5,545 nucleotides of DNA from Cyanobacteriota bacterium (GCA_027619675.1 JAQCHG010000157.1:1-5545), one strand, 5' to 3'; positions 1-4,965 are shown, numbered from the stretch's first letter. Translations and numbers: made by a program. The notes: generated from the letters alone by a model not told the origin.

Positions 1-706
1 CCGCCGTAATCGCCCCGCCCCCTACATACAACAACGGCTGGCGAGCCGCCCGCATCAGGCGAATGGCGTGGCTAATTTGCCGGGGATTCCCCTTCACCGT
101 GGGTTTATAGCCCGGTAGTTTCACCTGACCCGGATCCACCGGCTCATAGTCAAACTCCGCCAGCCCCACATCCTTGGGCACATCAACCAGCACCGGGCCG
201 GGGCGACCGGTTTGGGCGATGTAAAACGCCTCCGCCACAATGCGGGCCATATGGCGGGGATCCCGCACCACATAGGAATGTTTGACGATGGGCAGGGTGA
301 TGCCGAAGATGTCCGTTTCCTGAAACGCATCACTGCCGATCGCCGGCAGCGGCACCTGCCCCGTAATCACCACCATGGGGATAGAGTCCATGGAGGCGGT
401 GGCAATGCCCGTCACCAAGTTGGTCGCCCCTGGCCCAGAGGTGCCAAAGCAGACCCCTACTTGCCCGGTAGCCCGCGCATAGCCGTCGGCAGCGTGGGAG
501 GCCCCCTGCTCATGGCGTACCAGAATGTGCTGAATGTCCCCTGCGGCCTCAGCCCGATACAGTTCGTCGTAAATGGGCAAAATCGCCCCACCGGGGTAGC
601 CAAAAATATGTTTAACCCCGTGGCGCTTGAGGCTATCAATCAGGGCATAGGCCCCCGTCGCGCGCTGCACGGACACTTTTTCCTGGGCTTGGACAGTAGA
701 GGTCAT
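1..706 (-). CDS. ilvB: Acetolactate (acetohydroxyacid) synthase large subunit, N-terminal part, runs off the left edge
   Basis: The minus strand reads 235 uninterrupted codons from an ATG at 704-706 to the window edge; the stop lies outside. The product is the ThDP-dependent enzyme that condenses two pyruvates to acetolactate, or pyruvate with 2-oxobutyrate, as the first common step of valine, leucine and isoleucine synthesis in the cytoplasm. Visible family marks are [15 protein letters not shown] (residues 35-49), [18 protein letters not shown] (64-81) with the ThDP-activating Glu66, [16 protein letters not shown] (87-102) and [13 protein letters not shown] (116-130). The N-terminal ThDP (PYR) domain is complete and the start of the central domain follows from about residue 200 ([10 protein letters not shown], near 226-235). 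The full enzyme is usually about 550-620 aa, so well over half is missing. The start is supported by the usual short N-terminal extension before the first helix; no strong Shine-Dalgarno is visible. The family assignment is very secure; whether the host names it ilvB, ilvG or ilvX is not decidable here. Confidence 0.97.
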   Translation of the reverse strand, partial: MTSTVQAQEKVSVQRATGAYALIDSLKRHGVKHIFGYPGGAILPIYDELYRAEAAGDIQHILVRHEQGASHAADGYARATGQVGVCFGTSGPGATNLVTGIATASMDSIPMVVITGQVPLPAIGSDAFQETDIFGITLPIVKHSYVVRDPRHMARIVAEAFYIAQTGRPGPVLVDVPKDVGLAEFDYEPVDPGQVKLPGYKPTVKGNPRQISHAIRLMRAARQPLLYVGGGAITA

Positions 707-851
707 GGGACTGATGGGAGCAGGGTATGGGTGGATAGCAAAAATTGAATGGGGGTGAGCACTGGTCGCGATCGCGACAGACCCGCAGCCCGATTTATTG
801 ATCAATCATGCCCGAATCCGCTGCGATTGGGCGGGCTCAATCGGACTTTTT

Positions 852-881
852 ATATTACGAGATCCTTGTAATTCGCCCCAA
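852..881 (-). promoter_or_regulatory. Candidate sigma-70-type promoter for ilvB
   Basis: Read on the minus strand, TTGGGG (876-881) is followed after 18 bp by TAATAT (852-857). This would start transcription near position 845 and give a leader of about 140 nt before the ilvB ATG. The -10 box is good and the -35 is only partial. An imperfect dyad overlaps it (see 854-872). No start-site data are available, so this is inference from box match and orientation. Confidence 0.35.
854..872. promoter_or_regulatory. Dyad ATTAC-N9-GTAAT overlapping the ilvB promoter
   Basis: Perfect 5-bp arms ATTAC (854-858) and GTAAT (868-872) flank a 9-bp centre in which two further pairs match, so 7 of 8 arm pairs are complementary around a 3-bp core. 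It covers part of the proposed -10 box and spacer. The T-N11-A geometry is of the general kind bound by LysR-type regulators, but no specific regulator can be named from the sequence. Confidence 0.3.
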
Positions 882-906
882 TTCACCCGTCACGGCCCCC
901 GGTGAT

Positions 907-921
907 GGGGCGCATCGCCCC
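907..921 (-). terminator. GC-rich hairpin just downstream of the hydrolase gene
   Basis: GGGGCG (907-912), loop CAT, CGCCCC (916-921) forms a 6-bp all-GC stem 15 bp past the hydrolase stop codon. An outer GGTGA/TCACC pair (901-905 with 936-940) could enclose it. There is no T-tract on the minus-strand side, so it is not a classical intrinsic terminator. It may mark a transcript 3' end or pause. Confidence 0.25.
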
Positions 922-935
922 GTCGCCCCTAGCCG

Positions 936-1511
936 TCACCCCTCCGATGCCACCGCCCGCAACAAAAAGTCTAGGGCGGTCATGGGGAGGCGATCGGCGC
1001 TAGAACCCCGCCCCTGGGGATGCCTTGGGGGCACCATCCACCCAGATACTTGGGCTGGGTACCGCCAGAGGTGATCATGGGGCACCGCTGGGTCGCCATA
1101 AAAGTGGGATTGGCTGGGGGCAGGCCCCGTGGTGGTGAGGTGGGTCAAAAAATCATGACTCAGGCGCTGGACCGGAAATGGCCCCCCTAGGGGCACCCCC
1201 CAGCCATCCAGGGCGATCACCCGTTCCACCCGCCCTCCCTGCTGGCCCCAGTAATGGGCGATCGCCGCTGCCGCCACACACCCAGCGCTGAAGGCCACAA
1301 AGGTGAGGGGCGATCGCGCCGGGATCGGAAACGCCGCCGTTAGCCACCGCCGTAGGGGGTATCCCGACCAAGCCAGGGCGGGCGCGACGGGGGATACGTG
1401 GATGCGAGGGGCCAAGGCGCGATCGGCCCCAACCAATTGGGCCACAAAATCCTGGGTCCAACGAGTGGCATGGACACCGGGGCAAATAATGAACGGCGAG
1501 GGGGATGCCAT
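936..1511 (-). CDS. Alpha/beta-hydrolase-like protein, 191 aa
   Basis: This complete frame starts at ATG 1509-1511 and stops with TGA at 936-938. The fold is indicated by an early strand and turn, FIICPGVHATRW (residues 7-18), like the oxyanion-side strand of alpha/beta hydrolases, then TFVAFSAGCVAAAAIAHYW (70-88), a nucleophile elbow with candidate Ser75. Candidate acid residues are Asp102 (VIALDGWGVPL) or Asp140, and candidate His residues are His145/147 (VPHDHLW). The elbow is A-F-S-A-G rather than a strict G-x-S-x-G, so the catalytic assignment is tentative. No signal peptide or membrane segment is evident, so it is likely cytoplasmic. An AGGA sequence (minus strand, 1521-1524) nine bases before the ATG is a plausible ribosome binding site and supports the start. 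The substrate is unknown. It lies upstream of ilvB in the same direction with a 229-bp gap, so co-transcription is not required. An overlapping frame at 1153-1551 is a shadow. Confidence 0.8.
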   Translation of the reverse strand: MASPSPFIICPGVHATRWTQDFVAQLVGADRALAPRIHVSPVAPALAWSGYPLRRWLTAAFPIPARSPLTFVAFSAGCVAAAAIAHYWGQQGGRVERVIALDGWGVPLGGPFPVQRLSHDFLTHLTTTGPAPSQSHFYGDPAVPHDHLWRYPAQVSGWMVPPRHPQGRGSSADRLPMTALDFLLRAVASEG

Positions 1512-1514
1512 GGA

Positions 1515-1589
1515 GGCTAATCCTTTGAATCAGGAAAGTAGGGCCAATCACCAGCGGCGACGGGCTGCTGGGAAGGCCAATCCTTTGAA
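1515..1589. repeat. Direct repeat GGCYAATCCTTTGAA, two copies 60 bp apart
   Basis: GGCTAATCCTTTGAA (1515-1529) and GGCCAATCCTTTGAA (1575-1589) match at 14 of 15 positions with starts exactly 60 bp apart. A shorter third copy of the first half, GGCCAATC, sits at 1542-1549. The first copy contains the AGGA ribosome-binding stretch of the minus-strand hydrolase gene. The repeats may be an operator array for that gene or simply a local duplication. Confidence 0.55.
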
Positions 1590-1783
1590 CTTAGATTGCG
1601 CAACATGTCATTTCGCAACTGTTCCCAGGTTCTATGAAAAGGAGAAAGGGATTTTTTCTAAAACATAAATAGGGGTTTGAGCACCACCAGACAGGATAGG
1701 GATATCCAGCCCCTGGAAGCATGGCAGACCAAATTTTAAAGGGACCAAGAAATTCCCTCCCTACAGAAAAAGGCGGCAATCCC

Positions 1784-1936
1784 CTATGCAAACGCCTTCA
1801 GTTGCCAAATTCCAGTATTGAACTTCACGATCTGATCCGTTTTGAGATCCCCGATGGTGATCAGTTCAACCGCTTTGAATCCATTGACTGGCCTTCGCAA
1901 AAAGACATCTCGGTGAGCTACATAGAGGTCTACCAT
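1784..1936 (-). CDS. Possible small gene or 3' remnant of a gene, 50 aa, unrecognised
   Basis: From ATG 1934-1936 to TAG 1784-1786 the minus strand encodes 50 residues beginning MVDLYVAHRDVFLRR and ending IWQLKAFA. The frame is open upstream without a stop to about 2074, so the ATG may be internal to an older, longer gene. The codons show a purine-rich first position, and the product is rich in V, L, D, K and G, which looks more protein-like than the opposite forward frame (1721-1975, 84 aa). That forward frame reads exactly the complementary codons and is Ser/Pro-rich. I cannot place either product in a family. No ribosome binding site was found. Either strand could be the real one; minus is my preference. 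Confidence 0.35.
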   Translation of the reverse strand: MVDLYVAHRDVFLRRPVNGFKAVELITIGDLKTDQIVKFNTGIWQLKAFA

Positions 1937-1970
1937 CCCGTCCTTAATCGCCCCTGGCTTAATCCGACCC

Positions 1971-1995
1971 CTTGAGTGCTTAAGACTGCTTAAGA
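1971..1995 (+). promoter_or_regulatory. Triple CTTRAG hexamers, including tandem TGCTTAAGA, upstream of comFB
   Basis: TGCTTAAGA occurs at 1977-1985 and 1987-1995, a direct repeat with 10-bp period, close to one helical turn. A related CTTGAG lies at 1971-1976. They sit about 60 bp before the comFB ATG. The spacing is what a dimeric activator might use, and the TTAA cores loosely recall cyanobacterial Pho-box repeats. The flanking bases and the 10-bp rather than 11-bp period do not fit that consensus, so the regulator is left open. Confidence 0.35.
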
Positions 1996-2044
1996 TTCCT
2001 GCCCCCTGGGATCCTTTTGCTCCCCTATCCCTTTCCCCATCCTT

Positions 2045-2048
2045 GGAG
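2045..2048 (+). promoter_or_regulatory. Shine-Dalgarno GGAG for comFB
   Basis: GGAG lies seven bases before ATG 2056. It decides the start, because the same frame is open back to an in-frame ATG at 2017 that lacks a ribosome binding site and would add 13 non-conserved, Pro-rich residues. Confidence 0.7.
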
Positions 2049-2055
2049 TAAACCC

Positions 2056-2397
2056 ATGTCCCGCGCCATTGTTAACTTAGCCCTGCCCGTTGTCCGGGAG
2101 AAAATTGAGACCATTTTGATGCAGTATCCGTGCCATCCCCATCAAACCCTGTTCACCGCCGGAGACTGGCATCAAAAACTCCTAGCCTATGTGGTAGCCC
2201 GTATGCCTGCCACCTATGCCGCCGTAGAGGACGGTCTCAATTGCGATTGGCAATCTTCAGCCCCCTGTTATTCCCCTGCCCAAGAGACCCACATGGGGCA
2301 TCTCATTCGCCAAGGTATTGACCATTTAGTGCATCAATACCAAACGGAACAAGCCACGATGGGCAGCGACGGTACGGTCTCCAATTGGTTTGGTTGA
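2056..2397 (+). CDS. ComFB-family (late competence development) protein, short cyanobacterial form, 113 aa
   Basis: The product begins MSRAIVNLALPVVREKI and carries the family pattern of an N-terminal helix (residues 5-24, NLALPVVREKIETIL), then WHQKLLAYVVARMPATYAAVEDG (38-60). This matches the ComFB signature in which a helix ends in an ALNRLPPxY-like motif, here VARMPATY followed by an acidic-Gly step. A C-terminal helix HMGHLIRQGIDHLVHQYQ completes the domain, and the last 15 residues look disordered. ComFB was named from the Bacillus comF operon; in cyanobacteria, family members have been reported to bind cyclic dinucleotides (c-di-GMP or c-di-AMP) and to influence cell size or motility. 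Whether this short variant does so is inference. Cys26 and Cys63 are present, but the CxxC zinc pattern of the Bacillus protein is not seen. It stands alone on the plus strand, divergent from the hydrolase and convergent with the roadblock gene. Confidence 0.72.
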   Translation: MSRAIVNLALPVVREKIETILMQYPCHPHQTLFTAGDWHQKLLAYVVARMPATYAAVEDGLNCDWQSSAPCYSPAQETHMGHLIRQGIDHLVHQYQTEQATMGSDGTVSNWFG

Positions 2398-2455
2398 CCC
2401 CCGCCAAGGTTGTCCCCGGTGGGCAATGCCCTAGCGGTGGATCCAGAGAGGCCTT

Positions 2456-2474
2456 TACCCTTAGGGGTACCCCC
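2456..2474. terminator. Weak hairpin between the convergent comFB and roadblock genes
   Basis: TACCC (2456-2460), loop TTAG, GGGTA (2465-2469) overlaps a perfect palindrome GGGGTACCCC (2464-2473), so two alternative hairpins are possible in the 111-bp convergent gap. Neither is followed by a T-run. It could serve as a bidirectional transcript end, but support is slight. Confidence 0.25.
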
Positions 2475-2508
2475 TTGTCCAACCATTAACGTTGTCGCCT
2501 AGCGCCCT

Positions 2509-2925
2509 TTACGCAGCGATGAAATGGGGATGCTGGCCGAAAAAGTTGGCATCCAGACTATTGACCCACTGCTCTAAAACCTCGCTCTGCGTCTGACACG
2601 TTGGGGCGATCGCAGCATTGACTAGGAGTGCAACGTAATCGTTGCGGCGACGGAGGACGATGGCGGTACTGCCCTTGAGGTTAATGGCAATTTGCTGAAA
2701 CCCCTCTAGCTGCAAAGATGAAGTCAGCAGCGATCGCAACCCCAACGCTTGGAAAACAATCTGCACCCAACTCGTGCTGCGATGGTTGGCAGTGACAAAA
2801 TACTCGCGGGGAAGGCCATTGGTATCAAATAGGGCTACCCCCAACAGTGCATCCCAGGTCAACGGATTGGGTAGGGATGCCGCAGCATCAGCATCAGAGG
2901 CGGGAAAAGTCAAAACAGACATCAT
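2509..2925 (-). CDS. Roadblock/LC7-like domain protein, 138 aa
   Basis: The frame runs from ATG 2923-2925 (a second ATG follows directly, so residue 1 or 2 may be the true start) to TAA 2509-2511. After a low-complexity Ala/Asp-rich leader (residues 8-17), the core reads LLGVALFDTNGLPREYFVT (27-45), a long helix TSWVQIVFQALGLRSLL (51-67), then strand IAINLKGSTAIVLRRRNDYVALLV (79-102) and a C-terminal helix. This strand-helix-strand pattern, with the self-addressing GVALFDxxGLP start and a final ..Y.ALLV strand, is that of roadblock/LC7 proteins, small dimers that in bacteria often regulate Ras-like (MglA-type) GTPases or act as scaffold subunits. No GTPase gene is in the window, so its partner is unknown. 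No good Shine-Dalgarno is visible. It is convergent with comFB. Confidence 0.7.
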   Translation of the reverse strand: MMSVLTFPASDADAAASLPNPLTWDALLGVALFDTNGLPREYFVTANHRSTSWVQIVFQALGLRSLLTSSLQLEGFQQIAINLKGSTAIVLRRRNDYVALLVNAAIAPTCQTQSEVLEQWVNSLDANFFGQHPHFIAA

Positions 2926-3008
2926 GACGGATCAATCAAAGCTGACGGGTTCAGGGGTCGGCAGGTTTCCAGTTTCCCCCGGACCTAAGGAAGGGTAGAC
3001 GATGGCAG

Positions 3009-3179
3009 TTAACCCTGACCCCGGCAGCCCTGCCGCTCCAGGTATCGGGCCATGCCGATGGCCACGCAGGCTCCAACGATCTGTCTCTGGTATAGCGAAC
3101 CCTGAGGACTGCGTTGGGCCATAGGCCGCAATCTTACCAAAGCCACATACTCACTGGGGGAATAGCGCCGACGGACCAT
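3009..3179 (-). CDS. Possible small basic protein, 56 aa, unrecognised
   Basis: From ATG 3177-3179 to TAA 3009-3011 the minus strand encodes a 56-residue protein beginning MVRRRYSPSEYVALVRLRP and containing GSLYQRQIVGACVAIGMARYLE. It is Arg-rich, without a signal peptide, and the second half looks helical and amphipathic. It looks like a genuine small soluble protein rather than a shadow, because no gene lies opposite it. A TATATT box (minus strand) lies just before the start. An in-frame TGA lies four codons upstream of the ATG (CTG, AGT and CCA intervene), so it is not the end of a longer gene. I do not recognise a family. A hairpin CGGCAG-CC-CTGCCG (3022-3035) falls in its last codons. Confidence 0.42.
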   Translation of the reverse strand: MVRRRYSPSEYVALVRLRPMAQRSPQGSLYQRQIVGACVAIGMARYLERQGCRGQG

Positions 3180-3450
3180 CAGACTTGGTCAAATATACGG
3201 CCCCTTTGCCCAAGTTCCCAGGGAATTCAGAAGATTTTCGCCGATTTCGGCACCAGAGGCCGACACCCTCCGACCCAGCAACCGCCCTGGCCCTCCCGTC
3301 TCTAGGGAAAAACCCTGGCAACTTCAAGATAAGTTCATCGTACTGGGCCGCCTAGGGGCGATCAGCCATGGCCGCTAGAATCCTGGTCGCGCCAGGGGGA
3401 CAGTCTCTAGAACATGGCGGCGTAAAGTTGCCAATCTTTGCCTGGGGCGA

Positions 3451-3486
3451 GGGAGCGGAGGAGCAGGGGAGCAAAGGGAGACGGAG
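3451..3486 (+). repeat. Degenerate 8-bp tandem repeat, consensus RGGAGCRR
   Basis: Consecutive units read GGGAGCGG, AGGAGCAG, GGGAGCAA, AGGGAGAC and then GGAGAC. The purine-rich strand is the plus strand. Short GGAGCAG-type tandem repeats of this kind are scattered in intergenic DNA of many filamentous cyanobacteria; this copy is short and already diverged. No coding role is likely. Confidence 0.6.
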
Positions 3487-3635
3487 ACTTCTGCCAAAGC
3501 GTTCTAGGCAAGTTCAAGCAGTGGGCGCGGCCATGTTGGAGCAATCAGGCTTTGATTTTCCTAAAACATCCTAAGACAAATGACCGAACCGCCCCCTGCG
3601 CCTGTACTCGGAGGGTCGTTACCCAATGACGCTCC

Positions 3636-4373
3636 TTAGGTCACGAGGTCAATGAGGATCAGCAGGAGCCCCACCCCGGCACAGCCCACCATGGAGGCGA
3701 AGGTGATCTCGGCATTTTTTTCGACATTGGAGGCCAAGGTCTCCTCATCTTTGAGGGAAATAACGTATTTGTGATCGGAGTCGGTGGGCTTGCCCAGGAC
3801 AACCTGCCCCGTTAAGTCACTGGCGGCACCCACCACCAAGATATTGCGGTTGAGGGGCAGTAGAGATTCTGTGTAGCGAAATCCTAGGGTGCCGCTGCGG
3901 CCATCCCGTTCTCGGCGAAACTCATTCATCACTTCGACGGTTTCAATGTCCGCCCCTTCAGGATTCACCTCGACGCTCCCGCTGTCATCCACCAACTGAA
4001 ACGGCAAGGATTGTTTGTGGCTAGAGACGGTCTCGGTTTTGCGCTCGGTTTTGCGCTCCATCTCTCCATCGGCATTGCGGGTGGTGACGGTTTCTTCATA
4101 TTCCCGCAGGACTTTTGATTGGTAGTAAACACAGGGCTGGCCAGTGTGTTCTGACACGAGGGGATCGGCTACTTGAATTTTGCCCCACACCTTAACGTAG
4201 TCTCGCCAATTGCCTCCGCCAATTTCCGCCGCCACCCCACTAGCGGTTTCGGTCAATTCTGCGGCGGTCACCTTGCGGGCTGACTTTATACTAAAAATCT
4301 TTTGTTTTTGATTGCGCTGCACCCAAAACAGAATGCCGCTGATGATTAGAAAAATGATGCCAATAATGCTCAT
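3636..4373 (-). CDS. GIDE-domain (E3 ubiquitin ligase-like, RING-less) membrane protein, 245 aa
   Basis: I place the start at ATG 4371-4373, directly before a membrane segment (IIGIIFLIISGILFW, residues 3-17); stop TAA 3636-3638. A short basic linker (19-34) is followed by a soluble part: GNWRDYVKVWGKIQVADPLVSE (54-75), TGQPCVYYQSKVLREYEE (77-94), a charged stretch RKTERKTETV (107-116), SLPFQLVDDSGSVEVNPEGADIE (122-144) and NRNILVVGAASDLTGQVVL, then a C-terminal membrane helix (about 223-242). This order matches the GIDE/BAM domain of eukaryotic MUL1/SP1 ubiquitin ligases; bacterial versions keep two membrane helices but lack the RING, so no ligase activity is implied. The function in cyanobacteria is unknown; the soluble part probably lies on one face of a membrane between two anchors. 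The frame is open further upstream to a TTG at 4505, but that extension is Pro-rich, has no domain and overlaps padR. GAGG eleven bases before the ATG is a weak ribosome binding site. Confidence 0.85.
   Translation of the reverse strand: MSIIGIIFLIISGILFWVQRNQKQKIFSIKSARKVTAAELTETASGVAAEIGGGNWRDYVKVWGKIQVADPLVSEHTGQPCVYYQSKVLREYEETVTTRNADGEMERKTERKTETVSSHKQSLPFQLVDDSGSVEVNPEGADIETVEVMNEFRRERDGRSGTLGFRYTESLLPLNRNILVVGAASDLTGQVVLGKPTDSDHKYVISLKDEETLASNVEKNAEITFASMVGCAGVGLLLILIDLVT
4033..4058. repeat. In-frame 12-bp tandem repeat within the GIDE gene
   Basis: TCGGTTTTGCGC occurs twice in tandem (4033-4044, 4045-4056), followed by TC of a third unit. On the coding strand it gives the peptide ERKTERKTE at about residues 106-114, a 4-residue in-frame duplication in the variable loop between two conserved blocks. 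Confidence 0.8.
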
Positions 4374-4497
4374 GGGGCCAGAGTCCTCTACATGGGTGGT
4401 GGGGCAAGGCAGGGGCTTGAGGGTGGGGGAGGCAAAGCCCTGGGCTGCTTTGCTAAGGCTGCCATCAGTTTCTCCCAGAATCCTTGTTTTACAACGA
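4374..4497 (-). pseudogene. Probable detached 3' end of padR between padR and the GIDE gene
   Basis: On the minus strand, in the frame that follows if one 11-bp copy is removed, 34 codons read on from padR residue 154: VKQGFWEKLMAALAKQPRA and then a Pro-rich tail, ending at TAG 4388-4390, 14 bp before the GIDE ATG. The GFWE stretch only faintly resembles the GIxYE block of PadR C-termini, and the Pro-rich end is not typical. It may be real detached coding sequence or coincidental open frame. Confidence 0.35.
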
Positions 4498-4513
4498 TCA
4501 GGCAACGATCAGG
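4492..4513. repeat. Perfect 11-bp tandem duplication CAACGATCAGG at the padR 3' end
   Basis: CAACGATCAGG is present at 4492-4502 and again at 4503-4513. Eleven is not a multiple of three, so the insertion shifts the padR frame and brings a TGA into phase. Perfect identity suggests a recent event, a replication slip, or an assembly or sequencing artefact. Confidence 0.9.
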
Positions 4514-4965
4514 TATTGATACGTTGGAGCCCGCAACAACTGATCTGGGTGGGGGAAACACTGGGTCGCGATCGCCGCGTATTCCTGTAACCGTACTTGG
4601 GGCAAGGCTTGGTGGCGACGCAACTCCGCATCTCGTACCGCCAGCGGTACGAGATGCCCCCCAAATAGCTTCACCCACAGGGAATCTTTTACGGGTGCGA
4701 GGGTGACGGGTTCCGCTAGCCATGGTTTTAGCCAGGCTTCACCCTGCGGGGTGATACCGTAGATGATCTTGTTGGGACGGGTGTTCTGCTGGATGGATTG
4801 AGCCTGGATCCGGCCCACGGCCTCTAATTTGGCCAGTTCGCGATAGATCTGCTGATGGCTGGCATCCCAAAAGCAGCCGACGGAGCCATCAAACTGCTTG
4901 GCTAAGTCGTAACCACTACTGGGACGGTCCAAGAGAGAGACTAAGATGGCGTGGGCAAGGGCCAT
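4498..4965 (-). CDS. PadR-family transcriptional regulator, C-terminally truncated by a frameshift, 155 aa
   Basis: It starts at ATG 4963-4965 and ends at TGA 4498-4500. The winged-helix DNA-binding domain is intact: MALAHAILVSLLDRPSSGYDLAK (residues 1-23), FWDASHQQIYRELAKLE (32-48, recognition helix region) and the wing RPNKIIYGIT (63-72) with TPQGEAWLKPWL (72-83). A helical dimerisation part follows (about 91-150). The chain stops at APTYQYLIVA, where homologues of this cyanobacterial type continue for roughly 20-30 residues as a last helix. The stop lies inside a perfect 11-bp tandem duplication (4492-4513). With one copy removed, the frame continues to a stop at 4388-4390, giving 188 aa, a usual PadR length. 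PadR proteins typically repress their own and neighbouring genes in response to small molecules. The GIDE gene downstream is a natural target or operon partner. Reduced dimerisation is possible. No strong ribosome binding site is visible. Confidence 0.88.
   Translation of the reverse strand: MALAHAILVSLLDRPSSGYDLAKQFDGSVGCFWDASHQQIYRELAKLEAVGRIQAQSIQQNTRPNKIIYGITPQGEAWLKPWLAEPVTLAPVKDSLWVKLFGGHLVPLAVRDAELRRHQALPQVRLQEYAAIATQCFPHPDQLLRAPTYQYLIVA
4628..4657. repeat. 13-bp perfect inverted repeat with 4-nt loop inside padR
   Basis: GCATCTCGTACCG (4628-4640) and CGGTACGAGATGC (4645-4657) are exact reverse complements around CCAG. In padR this spans residues 103-113 (GHLVPLAVRDA). The local length appears normal for the family, so it is not an insertion that breaks the protein. 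A stem this long inside coding sequence is unexpected and could pause or stabilise the padR-GIDE transcript, or be a protein-binding site. Confidence 0.9.

Larger units (their letters stand above)
707..935. other. Intergenic region between ilvB and the hydrolase gene
   Basis: This 229-bp stretch separates two minus-strand genes. It holds the candidate ilvB promoter and dyad, a 10-bp perfect palindrome ATTGATCAAT (797-806), a 14-bp perfect palindrome GTCGCGATCGCGAC (765-778) that contains a HIP1 core, and a GC-rich hairpin just after the hydrolase stop (907-921). The forward reading frame across 808-1074 has no family features and overlaps the real minus-strand gene, so I do not treat it as coding. 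Confidence 0.6.
1512..2055. other. Long spacer between divergent hydrolase and comFB genes
   Basis: This 544-bp stretch separates a minus-strand gene from a plus-strand gene, so it must hold promoters for both. I see the 60-bp direct repeat near the hydrolase, an AT-rich patch at about 1633-1670, the uncertain 50-aa frame at 1784-1936, and CTTRAG hexamers before comFB. No clean -35/-10 pair for either gene stands out. Confidence 0.5.
2926..3635. other. Long stretch with few or no genes between the roadblock and GIDE genes
   Basis: Apart from the possible 56-aa gene (3009-3179), this 710-bp region has only short frames without family features. The forward frames at 3368-3574 and 3438-3629 cross the tandem repeat patch and look like chance. 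Visible structure: inverted arms GGCAACTT (3317-3324) and AAGTTGCC (3425-3432) 100 bp apart, a hairpin CCTGG-TCGCG-CCAGG (3382-3396), and the 8-bp repeat patch at 3451-3486. The region upstream of the roadblock start shows no clear promoter. Confidence 0.5.

Noticed and set aside
212..748. Forward-strand open frame of 178 codons
   Set aside because: It lies opposite the clearly coding ilvB gene and has no family features; it is a shadow frame.
1153..1551. Minus-strand 132-codon frame overlapping the hydrolase
   Set aside because: It is out of phase with the hydrolase, rich in Gly/Pro/Arg and lacks any fold signature; the 936-1511 frame has the nucleophile elbow.
2464..2473. GGGGTACCCC palindrome as a possible attachment site or IS target
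   Set aside because: No integrase, transposase or flanking duplication lies nearby; a 10-bp GC palindrome alone is not evidence.
3368..3629. Two overlapping forward frames of 63-68 codons
   Set aside because: They run through the 8-bp tandem repeat and low-complexity purine DNA, with no recognisable protein features or ribosome binding site.
3636..4505. Longer 289-codon version of the GIDE protein starting at 4505
   Set aside because: That start is a TTG inside the padR 3' end, and the extra 44 residues are Pro-rich with no domain; ATG 4371-4373 sits right before the membrane segment.
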